DNA of 64,000 bases from Paeniglutamicibacter gangotriensis Lz1y (GCF_000348945.1 NZ_AOCK01000005.1:62001-126000), one strand, 5' to 3'. Positions 41,820 through 50,781 are shown, counted from the stretch's first letter. Made by a program: numbers and translations. The notes: a model not told the origin generated them from the sequence alone.

Positions 41820-42685
41820 GCTCACAAATTTTTCTCGACGCCATCGACCTCACCGCTTGCGAGGCCGAGGTCTTTGACACCGCCTTCACCGCGATTCCCC
41901 AGCATGTGCCGTGGCCCAAGGCCTACGGCGGGGACATGGTCGCCCAGGGTGCCTCGGCCATGATGCGCTCGGTGACCGATGACCGGGAACTGCACTCCAT
42001 GCACTCCTACTTCCTGCGCCCGGTGGATATGCACGTACCGGTCCGCTATGAAGTCGAGCTGATGCGTGATGGCCGCGGATACTCCACCCGGCAGGTGCGC
42101 GGCTTCCAAAATTCGAAGGCCGTCTACACCTCCATCGGCTCCTTCCATGTCCCGGAAGAAGGTCCCGAGCATGCAAGCACGGCCCCTGCCGAATACCTGG
42201 ATATTGATCCCGAGACCCTGGCCAGCGCCGCCGCGGTGCTCGCCGAGGCCGAGGGCCCGGCCGCCGACTACTGGTCAACGGGCAGGTCCTTCGACATGCG
42301 CCATGTCCCCGGTCCCCTGTACGTGAAGTCCGACGGTGTCGAATCCGCCCACCAGGCGGTTTGGGTCAAGGCCTTCACCGAACTTCCCGACGATCCCATC
42401 ACCCAGCGCGCTGCCCTGGCCTATGTCTGCGACTACACCATCCTCGAACCCCTGCTGCGCACCCAGGACCTGTCCTGGAGCACCGAGGGACTGATCACCG
42501 CCAGCTTGGATCACTCCATGTGGTTTCACCGTGCCGGGCGCGTGGATCAATGGGTGCTCTACGTCCAGGAAGCGGTCTCCAGCCAGAACAACCGTGGCCT
42601 GGCCCTGGGCCGCTTCTACACCCGAGAGGGTGCACTGCTGGCCACCGTCGCCCAGGAAGGCATGATCCGCGCACCGCGCGGCTGA
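41816..42685 (+). CDS. tesB: acyl-CoA thioesterase II (TesB family)
   Basis: 289 residues from the ATG at 41816, overlapping the cupin stop by four bases. The double hotdog fold is recognised from PWPKAYGGDMVAQGASAMMR, LHSMHSYFLRPVDMHVPVRY with YSTRQVRGFQNSKAVYTSIG in repeat 1, and ALAYVCDYTILEPLLR with ASLDHSMWFHRAGRVDQWVL (catalytic Asp region) and YVQEAVSSQNNRGLALGRFY (catalytic Gln region) in repeat 2. It hydrolyses acyl-CoA to free acid and CoA. In this operon it would release the CoA ester after hydroxylation, before ring cleavage, or it may rescue stalled CoA intermediates. Confidence 0.92.
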   Translation: MSSQIFLDAIDLTACEAEVFDTAFTAIPQHVPWPKAYGGDMVAQGASAMMRSVTDDRELHSMHSYFLRPVDMHVPVRYEVELMRDGRGYSTRQVRGFQNSKAVYTSIGSFHVPEEGPEHASTAPAEYLDIDPETLASAAAVLAEAEGPAADYWSTGRSFDMRHVPGPLYVKSDGVESAHQAVWVKAFTELPDDPITQRAALAYVCDYTILEPLLRTQDLSWSTEGLITASLDHSMWFHRAGRVDQWVLYVQEAVSSQNNRGLALGRFYTREGALLATVAQEGMIRAPRG

Positions 42686-42747
42686 CCCTTCAGAACCGGC
42701 ACCAACGCCCCCACTGACATCGACTCCTGGAAAGAGACGGCACGTTC

Positions 42748-44379
42748 ATGGAACTGACACATTCGGCCCACCAAGACACCTTCACCCGCGACCACCTGCC
42801 CCCGCACGACTTGTGGCCCACCTTGGAATTCACGCTGCCCGAACTCCAATACCCCACCCGGCTCAACGCCGCCACGGTGCTGATCGACGAGGCCGTAGCG
42901 AAGTTCGGGGCGGACTCCCCCGCACTGCTGGCCCCGGACGGAACCCGGCAAAGCTACGGCGAACTGCTCACCCGCGCCAACCAGGTGGCCCAGGTCCTCA
43001 CCGAGGACTTCGGAATCATCCCGGGAAACCGGGTGATGCTGCGCGCCCCCAATAATGCTTGGCTGGTCGCCTGCTGGCTGGGAGTGCTGAAGGCCGGCGC
43101 GGTGGTCGTCACCACCATGCCCGCCCTGCGCGCGGCGGAAATCACCAAGCTCGCCGAGCTGACCGGGCCCTCACTGCTGCTCAGCGACCACCGGTTCATG
43201 GACGATGCCCGCCTTGCTGCGGGCACCAACTTCCCGGTCGTGTCTGTCGGGTCCAGTGATGCCGCCGATCTGGTGGCCCTGACGGCAACCAAGTCCGGAT
43301 CCTTCACCAACGTTGACACCGCTGCAGATGATGTGGCGCTGCTGGGACCCACCTCCGGGACCACCGGGGTCCCGAAGATCACCATGCACTTTCACCGTGA
43401 CATCCTGGCCAACGCCGACACCTTCGCCAAGCACATTCTTGCGCCCACCGCCGACGATGTTTTTGCCGGCTCCCCTCCGCTGGCCTTCACCTTCGGACTC
43501 GGCGGACTGGTGGTCTTCCCGCTGCGCTTCGGCGCCAGCACCCTGCTGACCGAACGCACCACCCCTCTCGAGTTGGCCCAACTCTCCCACGATGCCGGGG
43601 CCACGATCTTGTTCACCGCTCCCACCGCCTACCGGGCCATCCTCAAGGAAGGCCAAGCCGAACTGCTGCGTCCGCTGCGGCTGGCGGTCTCGGCCGGGGA
43701 ACACCTGCCGGCGGCAACCTGGCAGGCAGTCAAGGACGCCACCGGGCTGGAACTGATCGACGGCATCGGCTCCACCGAACTGCTGCACGTCTTCATCTCC
43801 GCCGCCGGGGACGCCATCCGCCCCGGCACCACGGGCAAGGCGGTGCCAGGCTACCGCGCCACCATCCTGGACATGGAGGGCAACGAGCTGGGACCCGACG
43901 AGGTCGGCCGGCTGGCGATCATCGGCCCCACGGGCTGCAGGTACCTCGACGACGAGCGCCAGCACGCCTACGTGTCCAACGGCTGGAACGTCACCGGGGA
44001 CACCTTCGTGATGGACGCCGAGGGCTACTTCACCTATCAGGCGCGCAGCGACAACATGATCGTCTCCTCCGGCTACAACATCGGTGCCCCCGAGGTCGAA
44101 GAGGCCCTCATCCAGCACCCCGACGTGCTGGAAACCGCGGTGGTGGCCAGACCCGACGAGCAGCGCGGATCGGTGGTCTGCGCGTTCGTGGTGCTCACCG
44201 AGGGCATCGAAGGAAACCCCGCCAAGGCCAAGGAACTCCAGGACTTCGTCAAGTCGGTCATCGCACCCTACAAGTACCCGCGCGACATCCGATTTGTCGA
44301 GGAACTGCCCCGGAACCCCAGCGGCAAGCTCCAGCACTTCAAGCTCCGCGACGCCTTGGTCCAGTCTCCCGCCTCCTGA
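42748..44379 (+). CDS. 2-aminobenzoate/benzoate-CoA ligase family protein
   Basis: 543 residues of the ANL superfamily. The N-terminus (FTRDHLPPHDLWPTLEFTLP, then PTRLNAATVLIDEAVAKFGA) is typical of 2-aminobenzoate-CoA ligases. Motifs include the P-loop LLGPTSGTTGVPK at 198-210, the adenylate-site IDGIGSTELLHVF, NGWNVTGDTFVMD, and the catalytic Lys527 in NPSGKLQHFK. The reaction is ATP + aromatic acid + CoA giving aryl-CoA. It directly precedes a 2-aminobenzoyl-CoA-type monooxygenase/reductase, supporting anthranilate as substrate; salicylate or another 2-substituted benzoate is the alternative. Confidence 0.9.
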   Translation: MELTHSAHQDTFTRDHLPPHDLWPTLEFTLPELQYPTRLNAATVLIDEAVAKFGADSPALLAPDGTRQSYGELLTRANQVAQVLTEDFGIIPGNRVMLRAPNNAWLVACWLGVLKAGAVVVTTMPALRAAEITKLAELTGPSLLLSDHRFMDDARLAAGTNFPVVSVGSSDAADLVALTATKSGSFTNVDTAADDVALLGPTSGTTGVPKITMHFHRDILANADTFAKHILAPTADDVFAGSPPLAFTFGLGGLVVFPLRFGASTLLTERTTPLELAQLSHDAGATILFTAPTAYRAILKEGQAELLRPLRLAVSAGEHLPAATWQAVKDATGLELIDGIGSTELLHVFISAAGDAIRPGTTGKAVPGYRATILDMEGNELGPDEVGRLAIIGPTGCRYLDDERQHAYVSNGWNVTGDTFVMDAEGYFTYQARSDNMIVSSGYNIGAPEVEEALIQHPDVLETAVVARPDEQRGSVVCAFVVLTEGIEGNPAKAKELQDFVKSVIAPYKYPRDIRFVEELPRNPSGKLQHFKLRDALVQSPAS

Positions 44380-44455
44380 GCACTCCCTCCTATTTCTTCC
44401 CCGCTATCCCCCCTGGATTCCAGGCAGCACCGCACGCCCCTTGAAAGGAACCACC

Positions 44456-46852
44456 ATGAAAATCGCAGTTGTTGGCGGCGGCCCCGGCGGCCTCTACTTT
44501 TCGGCCCTGATGAAGCAGCTGGACCCCACCCACGAAGTGACTCTCTGGGAGCGCAACGCCGCCTCGGACACCTTCGGCTTCGGTGTGGTGTTCTCCGATG
44601 AGACCCTGGGCGGAATCGGCAACGCCGATACCGTGATCGCCGATTACATGTCTCGGCGCTTCGCCCGCTGGAGTGATATTGACATCCACTTCCGCGGTGA
44701 AATGCACACCGTTGGAGGTCAGGGCTTTGCCGCGATGGGCCGCAAGGAACTGCTTCAATTGCTGCAGCGCCGCGCCATCGAGCTCGGTGTCGACGTGCGT
44801 TTTTCCACCATCGCCCCGGATGTCGAGGAACTCTCGGCCAGCTACGATCTGGTGCTCGCCGCCGACGGGTTGAACTCCTCTATCCGCACCCGCTATGCAG
44901 AGTCCTTTGTACCGTCGCTGGATCCGCGTACCTCCAAGTACATGTGGCTGGGCACCGACCAGGTCTTCGAGGCCTTCAAGTTCTTCGTCAAGGAAACCGA
45001 CGCCGGCACCATGCAGATCCACGGCTACCCGTATTCGGATGAAGGCTCGACCTTCATCGTGGAAATGCATGAGGATGTGTGGCACGCCGCGGGCTTCGAT
45101 GAGACCGCCAACGAAACCTTCGCCCCCGGGGTCAGCGATGAGAAGTCGGTGGCCAAGGTCAAGGAAATCTTTGCCGAGGAACTGGCCGGTTACAACGTGC
45201 TGACCAACAACTCGAAGTGGATCAACTTCACCACCGTGCGCAACGAAAACTGGCGCCACGAAAACATTGTGCTGCTCGGAGATGCAGCGCATACCGCGCA
45301 CTTCTCCATCGGCTCGGGCACCAAGCTGGCCATGGAAGACTCGCTGGCCCTGGCTGCCTGCCTGCACGAACACGCCTCGGTCGAAACGGCGTTGGAAGCC
45401 TATGAGACCGAGCGCCGTCCGGTGGTCGCCTCCACCCAGCGCGCGGCCCAGGCCTCTCTGGAGTGGTTCGAGAACATCGGTCAGTACAAGAACCAGGACC
45501 CGGTGCAGTTCTGCTTCAACCTACTCACCCGTTCTCGCCGCATCACCTACGAAAACCTCAAAATGCGCGACACCGACTTCGCGGCCACCGTCGATAAGGA
45601 CTTCGCGAGGCTCTCCGGCTCCGAGCAGATCGCTCCGGCGATGTTCCAGCCGTACAAGATCGGCCAGATGGAACTGGTGAACCGCGTGGTGGTCTCCCCC
45701 ATGGACATGTACTCGGCGACCGATGGGGTACCAGGGGACTTCCATCTGGTGCACCTGGGTTCCAAGGCCATGGGCGGCGCCGGGCTAGTGATGACCGAAA
45801 TGGTCTGCGTCTCGGATATTGGGCGCATCACCCCCGGTTGCACCGGCCTGTACACCGACGAGCAAGCCACCGCGTGGAAGCGCATCACCGACTACGTGCA
45901 CAGCAACTCGCGTGCCAAGATTGGCGCGCAGATCGGCCACTCCGGCCGCAAGGGATCCACCCGCTTGATGTGGGAAGGCATTGATGAGCCGCTGGAGAGC
46001 GGCAACTGGGAGGTACTGGCCCCCAGCGCCATCTCCTACGGCGATGGGTGCCACGTCCCGGTGGAGATGGACAGGGCCATGTTGGATACGGTCCGCGACG
46101 AGTTTGTGGCAGCGGCCCGCCGAGCCGATGCTGCTGGATTCGACATGCTCGAGCTGCACGCCGCCCACGGCTACCTGCTCTCATCGTTCCTCTCTCCGCT
46201 GTCCAATGCGCGCACCGACGAATACGGCGGATCGCTGGAGAATCGCCTGCGCTACCCGCTGGAGGTCCTGGATGCTGTGGCAGCGGTGTGGCCGGCGCAC
46301 AAGCCCATCGGCGTGCGCATCTCCGCCACCGACTGGACCGAGGGCGGGAACACCGAGGACGATGCCCTGCTGATCGCCGAGGCGTTCATCGCCCACGGGG
46401 TCAAGTCCATCGATGTGTCCTCCGGGCAGATTGTGCGCAATGAACGCCCAGCGTTCGGGCGCAGCTACCAGACCCCGTTCGCTGACAAGATCCGCAACCA
46501 GATCGCCGCCGCGGCCGGGGTCGCGGTCATCGCGGTGGGTGCAATCTCCTCCTACGACGATGTGAACTCGGTCCTGCTGGCCGGACGCGCGGACCTGGTG
46601 GCCCTGGGCCGCACGCACCTGTACAACCCCGCCTGGACGCTGCAGGCAGCCGCGGAGCAGGAATACGTCGGCGACGGCGCCACCTGGCCACTGCCGTTCA
46701 AGGCCGGAGCCCGCAAACCGCCCAGCGCGCGCACCGACGCGGTCCGCCCACGCTTGTCGCTGCTGAAGGAAGACGAACTCGACGAGCAGGTCCACCTGCG
46801 CTGGACGCCGGCCAAGGACAAGGCAACCGAGAACTTGGTGCCGAGCGCCTGA
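44456..46852 (+). CDS. bifunctional 2-aminobenzoyl-CoA (or salicylyl-CoA) monooxygenase / Old Yellow Enzyme fusion
   Basis: 798 residues from the ATG at 44456, with GAAAGGA upstream. Residues 1-385 are a FAD hydroxylase: GGGPGGLYFSALMKQL, FGFGVVFSDETLGG, and LLGDAAHTAHFSIGSGTKLA. Residues about 400-760 are an Old Yellow Enzyme barrel: LVNRVVVSPMDMYSATDGVP, GAQIGHSGRKGSTR, LHAAHGYLLSSFLSPLSNAR and RTDEYGGSLENRLR. This fusion matches 2-aminobenzoyl-CoA monooxygenase/reductase of Azoarcus, which oxygenates and reductively dearomatises the ring; the hydroxylase half is also related to salicylyl-CoA 5-hydroxylase. It is the last gene of the operon, before a terminator. Confidence 0.92.
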   Translation: MKIAVVGGGPGGLYFSALMKQLDPTHEVTLWERNAASDTFGFGVVFSDETLGGIGNADTVIADYMSRRFARWSDIDIHFRGEMHTVGGQGFAAMGRKELLQLLQRRAIELGVDVRFSTIAPDVEELSASYDLVLAADGLNSSIRTRYAESFVPSLDPRTSKYMWLGTDQVFEAFKFFVKETDAGTMQIHGYPYSDEGSTFIVEMHEDVWHAAGFDETANETFAPGVSDEKSVAKVKEIFAEELAGYNVLTNNSKWINFTTVRNENWRHENIVLLGDAAHTAHFSIGSGTKLAMEDSLALAACLHEHASVETALEAYETERRPVVASTQRAAQASLEWFENIGQYKNQDPVQFCFNLLTRSRRITYENLKMRDTDFAATVDKDFARLSGSEQIAPAMFQPYKIGQMELVNRVVVSPMDMYSATDGVPGDFHLVHLGSKAMGGAGLVMTEMVCVSDIGRITPGCTGLYTDEQATAWKRITDYVHSNSRAKIGAQIGHSGRKGSTRLMWEGIDEPLESGNWEVLAPSAISYGDGCHVPVEMDRAMLDTVRDEFVAAARRADAAGFDMLELHAAHGYLLSSFLSPLSNARTDEYGGSLENRLRYPLEVLDAVAAVWPAHKPIGVRISATDWTEGGNTEDDALLIAEAFIAHGVKSIDVSSGQIVRNERPAFGRSYQTPFADKIRNQIAAAAGVAVIAVGAISSYDDVNSVLLAGRADLVALGRTHLYNPAWTLQAAAEQEYVGDGATWPLPFKAGARKPPSARTDAVRPRLSLLKEDELDEQVHLRWTPAKDKATENLVPSA

Positions 46853-46864
46853 GCCTGACGGCAA

Positions 46865-46922
46865 GAAGGGGCAGTGGTTCAAAACGCCAAGCCGGCTCAA
46901 CGAATCATTGCCCCTTCGTTTT
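46865..46922 (+). terminator. terminator of the aryl-CoA operon
   Basis: GAAGGGGCA (46865-46873) pairs with TGCCCCTTC (46909-46917), followed by GTTTT. The loop is long (35 bases) and partly structured. It begins 12 bases after the stop. Confidence 0.6.
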
Positions 46923-46985
46923 CAGCGTCCCACCAAACGATCATGGTGTTCCCCAGCGCTCCCGGCGTGTTGAAGGCTTCCGGTA

Positions 46986-47387
46986 TCAGAGTCCCTCGGG
47001 CGAATCCGGAATCTCCCGGCCGATGCGCCTGCGCAACAAAAAACTGCGAGGATGCCCAGAACAACGGTGACAACGAGGCTAAGTGCCAGATCCCACCCAG
47101 GCTCATGGGATAACACCAGGCGCGGCAGTCCCACGCCGAGGACGATGAGCCCGGTAACGGCGAGTGTCTTTGTGGAGCTGCCCAAAAAATAACCGGTTCG
47201 TGGTGCCGGGCTTGCGAACCAGACGGCTATGCCCACCGCGCAGGCCACGACCGCGATCACTGTCAATTGCGGAATCAGGTCATGGTTGTTGCCGGTGCGA
47301 GCTGGCCTGACGATCGAACAAACCGCCCCCCCATGCCAGCGATAATGAGCACGGAAAAAGCCAGAGGGCGAAGAGAAACTTTGGCAT
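46986..47387 (-). pseudogene. small membrane protein gene with three homopolymer frameshifts
   Basis: Three frames join to a coherent protein of about 133 residues if one base is added at each of three runs: A5 (47355-47359), C7 (47326-47332) and A6 (47038-47043). The result is MPKFLFALWLF + SVLIIAGMGG + AVCSIVRPARTGNNHDLIPQ + LTVIAVVACAVGIAVWF, a second and third helix (TLAVTGLIVLGVGL and LSLVVTVVLGILAVF), then LLRRRIGREIPDSPEGL and a stop at 46986. It has four hydrophobic helices, so it is an integral membrane protein of unknown function. All three defects are one-base undercalls in homopolymers, which points to sequencing error at least as much as to decay. Confidence 0.55.
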
Positions 47388-47626
47388 GACCTCACCCTAG
47401 GGCATTCCCCTTGGCGCACGTTTTACACGTTCGGAACGATCAGCCCACCCTTAGCCCGGATCCTGGGCATCGGCTGCGGGTGTTCGGAAGTACGGGGCCG
47501 TGCTGGAAGCGATGGAGGCGATCGCGGCCACGGTGGCCACGGTGGCCGCAGCCGGGCGTGGGAAAGTATGAGTCCAATCCGGAGGATGCTGCGGCCGTGG
47601 CCGCGGGGTCCGAGGACCGTGTCCGT
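47388..47626. other. intergenic region left of the Fic operator array
   Basis: No gene is seen. The stretch is high in GC with a short repeated GCCACGGTGGCCACGGTGGCC tract near 47528-47548. Together with the operator-like array it makes a gap of 412 bases before the Fic start. Confidence 0.45.
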
Positions 47627-47763
47627 AAGTGATAGTCGTCGGGACGCTTTCTATCAGATAGCCCTGCAAGTGATAGGAGTCATGATCTTATCTAACAGGT
47701 CGTTCAGCTCAAGAAGTGATAGTCATAGCCAGAACTTCTATCAGATAGATGCATAAGTGATAG
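47627..47763 (+). repeat. tandem operator-like array upstream of the Fic gene
   Basis: AAGTGATAG occurs four times (47627, 47668, 47714, 47755) and CTATCAGATAG twice (47651, 47738). The order AAGTGATAG - CTATCAGATAG - AAGTGATAG forms a unit of about 50 bases that is repeated with an exact 87-base offset. The last motif ends 36 bases before the Fic ATG. The dyad symmetry (GATAG ... CTATC) and placement suggest binding sites for a repressor, possibly the winged-helix domain of Fic itself. Confidence 0.6.
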
Positions 47764-47799
47764 AATGCGGTGAGAACTCTTACAGATAACGAGACCAGG

Positions 47800-49077
47800 A
47801 TGACTCAGCAACCGCTCCATGTAGATGGGAAATTCGGGCACGTCCATAAGGACGAGGTCGACATCTCGCTTGCGTCCAGCAATTCATGGCCAGAAGCTGA
47901 GTTTGAAGAAGTGACCTGGAATGGTGGAGCCGGAGATTTTCACGACCTCAGATTCGTGTCCGGAATGCGGGGCCAGAATTACAAAGCCTTCGTCCCTCCG
48001 CGCATCGCAAATGTTGACTACACACCTTCGTCTGCAGTTGCGTCTCTCGCCGAAGAAGCGAGCCGCGAGATCAGTCGCTTTGATGAAAAATATGGTGCCA
48101 GAGTCGGCCCGTTTGCAACGATCATGCTCCGGTCCGAGTCCGTTGCCTCGTCCCAAATCGAAAACTTGACTGCCAACGCCCGTAGCCTGGGCGAGGCCGA
48201 ACTTGGCGTCGAAGATAAGCTGAACGCCACACTCGTGGTGCGAAACGTTCGGGCAATGGAATCGGCTCTTGCGGCCTCCGAGAGTCTTGACACTGGAAGC
48301 ATTCTCGATATGCATAAGGCCCTGATGGAGGGCACGAGAGACGAAGCCACCGCTGGTTCATGGCGGCAGGAACAAGTCTGGATTGGAACTAGTTCAAGCA
48401 GCCCCATCGGTGCGGACTTCATTCCTCCCAATCACGACAGAGTCCCCGCTTTGATGGAGGATCTGACGGTCTACGCCCGAAGAGTTGATGTGCCCCCTAT
48501 GGTTCAGGCTGCGATCGCCCACGCCCAGTTTGAGACCATCCACCCCTTCACCGATGGAAACGGCCGAACAGGGAGGGCGTTGATCCACTCGATGCTCAAG
48601 CGGCACGGCGTTGCTCGCAATGTATCAACGCCGGTTTCGGCCGGACTGCTTGCGAACATCAGCTCCTACCACCGCTCTCTTGACGCGTACCGCGACGGAA
48701 ACCCCGAGCCGATTGTCACGCTCTGCTCGGAAGCCTCGTTACGGGCCATCAAGAACGGCACACAGCTTGCCGAGGACGTCACTTCCATTGCAGATTCCTG
48801 GACGACCACAATCAAGGCTCGCAAGGACGCTGCCGTCTGGAAAGTGCTCGATCTGCTGGAAAGTCGTCCAGTCGTCAACGCCGCGGTCCTGGAAAAAGAG
48901 CTAGGACTCGACTACCTCAGGTCCAAGCGAGCTATGGATCTGTTGGCTGAAAATGGAATCGTCATCGGTGTCGACAAATACAAGCGGGGCAGATTCTGGC
49001 GCGCCCCCGAAATGCTGACCGCTTTAGACGCCTTCGCAGAACGTGCAGGGCGCCGGCAGCAGTCGGGCACCGTCTAG
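47800..49077 (+). CDS. Fic-domain AMP-transferase with N-terminal inhibitory motif and C-terminal winged helix
   Basis: 425 residues from the ATG at 47800; an in-frame start at 47770 adds ten residues. The Fic core motif HPFTDGNGRTGR starts at His248. The N-terminal inhibitory helix fits the (S/T)xxxE(G/N) rule: RSESVASSQIENL with Glu121. This makes it a class II Fic protein, auto-inhibited in cis. After the Fic domain a winged-helix segment (VLEKELGLDYLRSKRAMDLL, then RGRFWRAPE) probably binds DNA. Fic enzymes transfer AMP from ATP to target proteins; the target is unknown. A striking repeat array lies immediately upstream. It is convergent with the ThDP gene. Confidence 0.93.
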   Translation: MTQQPLHVDGKFGHVHKDEVDISLASSNSWPEAEFEEVTWNGGAGDFHDLRFVSGMRGQNYKAFVPPRIANVDYTPSSAVASLAEEASREISRFDEKYGARVGPFATIMLRSESVASSQIENLTANARSLGEAELGVEDKLNATLVVRNVRAMESALAASESLDTGSILDMHKALMEGTRDEATAGSWRQEQVWIGTSSSSPIGADFIPPNHDRVPALMEDLTVYARRVDVPPMVQAAIAHAQFETIHPFTDGNGRTGRALIHSMLKRHGVARNVSTPVSAGLLANISSYHRSLDAYRDGNPEPIVTLCSEASLRAIKNGTQLAEDVTSIADSWTTTIKARKDAAVWKVLDLLESRPVVNAAVLEKELGLDYLRSKRAMDLLAENGIVIGVDKYKRGRFWRAPEMLTALDAFAERAGRRQQSGTV

Positions 49078-49122
49078 ACGTGAGTTGTCGGCAACGGGCG
49101 CGCGACTCCCGCTGGCAAATAC

Positions 49123-50781
49123 TCAGTGCCCCTTGAACGCCTCCGCGAGCCACCAGGATCCTGAGTCCGAGGCGATCTTCGCGTCGATCACCAGAGGCTT
49201 GGCAGGGTTTGAATCCAACCACGTTTGCACGGCGTCCAAATCAGCCAAGCTCCGCACGGTGATCCCCTCGGCACCGAAACCGCGCCCGATCGCTGCGAAG
49301 TCCGTGTCGGGGAACTGCACCGAACTCATGTCAGCATCTGCGTCATCGGCCCCGAAGTGGTGGACCTCCGCCGAATATGCAGCGTCGTTGTAAACGATGC
49401 ATACCAACGGCAGAGAAAGGCGCACAGCGGTGTCCAGCTCGGCGATGGCCATGTGGAAGCCGCCATCCCCGGTGCCCAGCACCGGCATCCTCCCCGGTTG
49501 GGCCAGCGCCGCACCGATGGCCGTCGATAATCCCAACCCGATGGACTGAAATGCCTGGGTGAAGCAGAACCCGAATTCGTCGGGCACCGAGAGGAACTGG
49601 CTGGGATAGCCCATGAAATTCCCCGAATCCACACTCACGATCCGCTCGAGCGGCAAAAGCTCGTCAAGCCGCTTGGTCAGGGCCCGTGGATCGATGCGCC
49701 GGGCATCGGAGAGGTCCTCAAATTCGACCTGGTTCCAGTCGATCGATTCCTTGATACGCGCGGCGACCTCGGTGCTGCGGTAGCCCTCGCGGGCCTGAAC
49801 GTTTCGGTCGAGCAGAGATTCAAGAACGTCCGCGGCACACTGCGCAGAGTCCCCCACCAGCCCGAGATCGATGGGCCGATTGGCACCCAGCGCCTGGTCT
49901 TCTAGATCGATCTGCACCACTGTGGTGCCTGTACCGATCAAGTGACCGTGCCGCATCGTCCACATGTTCAACGCACACCCAAAGGAAACGATCACATCCG
50001 CCCCGGTAATCAGTTCGGCGGCCAGCGGCGAGGAGAACCCTCCGGAAATCCCGAGGTTGAATTCGTCCTCGTTGAACAACCCCTTGGCCACCGCGGAGGT
50101 CGCCACCAGTGCGCCGGTATGCTTTGCCAGAGCCAGGATCTCGTCCCTAGCGCCGCGTCCTCCACGCCCTGCCACAAACACCGGGCGTTCGGCCCGTTCC
50201 AACTGCTCAGCCAGTGCTGCCACCGACGCTCGCGAGGCCCTGATCGGCTCCAGGGTGTCAAACACCACCGGTGTGCGGGCCTGCTCCTCACTAACTTCTT
50301 GGGCTTGGACATTCAGTGGAAGACTCAGCACCACGGTCCGCCGGTCATTGACCGCCCGCTTGTAGGCACGCACGGTGTCGGCGACAGCGGTTTCAGCACC
50401 GTGAACTCGCTCGGGGATCGCGTAAACGGAGGCGGCGAAGCCGTCCTGGTCCATGGCAAAGTTCGAATACACCGCAGATGGCGCAGCCTCGGCGGCCAGC
50501 ACGATCATCGGGGTGCGGGATTTGGCCGCCTCCCCAATTCCGGTAGCCGCGTTAGTCAGCCCGCAGCCTTGATGCACCGAGACCAGTGCGACTTGGTCGC
50601 TGGAGCGGGCGAAGGCATCGGCCATGGTCGCGGCCCCACCCTCGTGCCGGGTCGCGGTGTAGGGCACACCGTGCTCGATCAGCGCATTGGTGAGCGTGAA
50701 GTTTCCCGAGCCCACCACCCCGAAGCAATGTCCTACCCCCAGCTCGGCCAGGGTTTTTCCGACAAGTTGTGCAACGTTCAT
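49123..50781 (-). CDS. ThDP-dependent decarboxylase, benzoylformate-decarboxylase-like; candidate isatinate decarboxylase
   Basis: 552 residues, three-domain ThDP enzyme. Cofactor features are Glu47 in ATRHEGGAATM (activates ThDP) and the GDG...N motif from GTGDGGFHMAIAELD to VCIVYNDAAY. Ser25 (VVGSGNFTL), His70 (VSVHQGCGLTNA) and His278/280 (MRHGHLIG) occupy positions close to Ser26, His70 and His281 of Pseudomonas benzoylformate decarboxylase (numbering recalled, not checked), unlike acetolactate synthase. Isatinate is 2-aminobenzoylformate, so decarboxylation to 2-aminobenzaldehyde is a natural proposal next to an isatin-hydrolase-like gene. Its ATG overlaps the AraC stop (ATGA). Confidence 0.85.
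   Translation of the reverse strand: MNVAQLVGKTLAELGVGHCFGVVGSGNFTLTNALIEHGVPYTATRHEGGAATMADAFARSSDQVALVSVHQGCGLTNAATGIGEAAKSRTPMIVLAAEAAPSAVYSNFAMDQDGFAASVYAIPERVHGAETAVADTVRAYKRAVNDRRTVVLSLPLNVQAQEVSEEQARTPVVFDTLEPIRASRASVAALAEQLERAERPVFVAGRGGRGARDEILALAKHTGALVATSAVAKGLFNEDEFNLGISGGFSSPLAAELITGADVIVSFGCALNMWTMRHGHLIGTGTTVVQIDLEDQALGANRPIDLGLVGDSAQCAADVLESLLDRNVQAREGYRSTEVAARIKESIDWNQVEFEDLSDARRIDPRALTKRLDELLPLERIVSVDSGNFMGYPSQFLSVPDEFGFCFTQAFQSIGLGLSTAIGAALAQPGRMPVLGTGDGGFHMAIAELDTAVRLSLPLVCIVYNDAAYSAEVHHFGADDADADMSSVQFPDTDFAAIGRGFGAEGITVRSLADLDAVQTWLDSNPAKPLVIDAKIASDSGSWWLAEAFKGH

Noticed and set aside
43171-44337. 388-codon leftward open frame
   Set aside because: Antisense to the CoA ligase gene, Gly/Asp-rich shadow sequence.
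44084-44455. N-terminal extension of the monooxygenase/OYE fusion
   Set aside because: It overlaps the ligase gene in another frame, is Arg/Ser/Pro-rich, and the ATG at 44456 has a good ribosome binding site followed directly by the FAD-binding motif.
44390-45373. 327-codon leftward open frame
   Set aside because: Antisense to the monooxygenase/OYE fusion gene; no domain recognisable.
47528-47560. Possible CRISPR or minisatellite from repeated GCCACGGTGGCC
   Set aside because: Only about two adjacent copies of a short GC-rich unit, no spacers, and no cas genes in the window.
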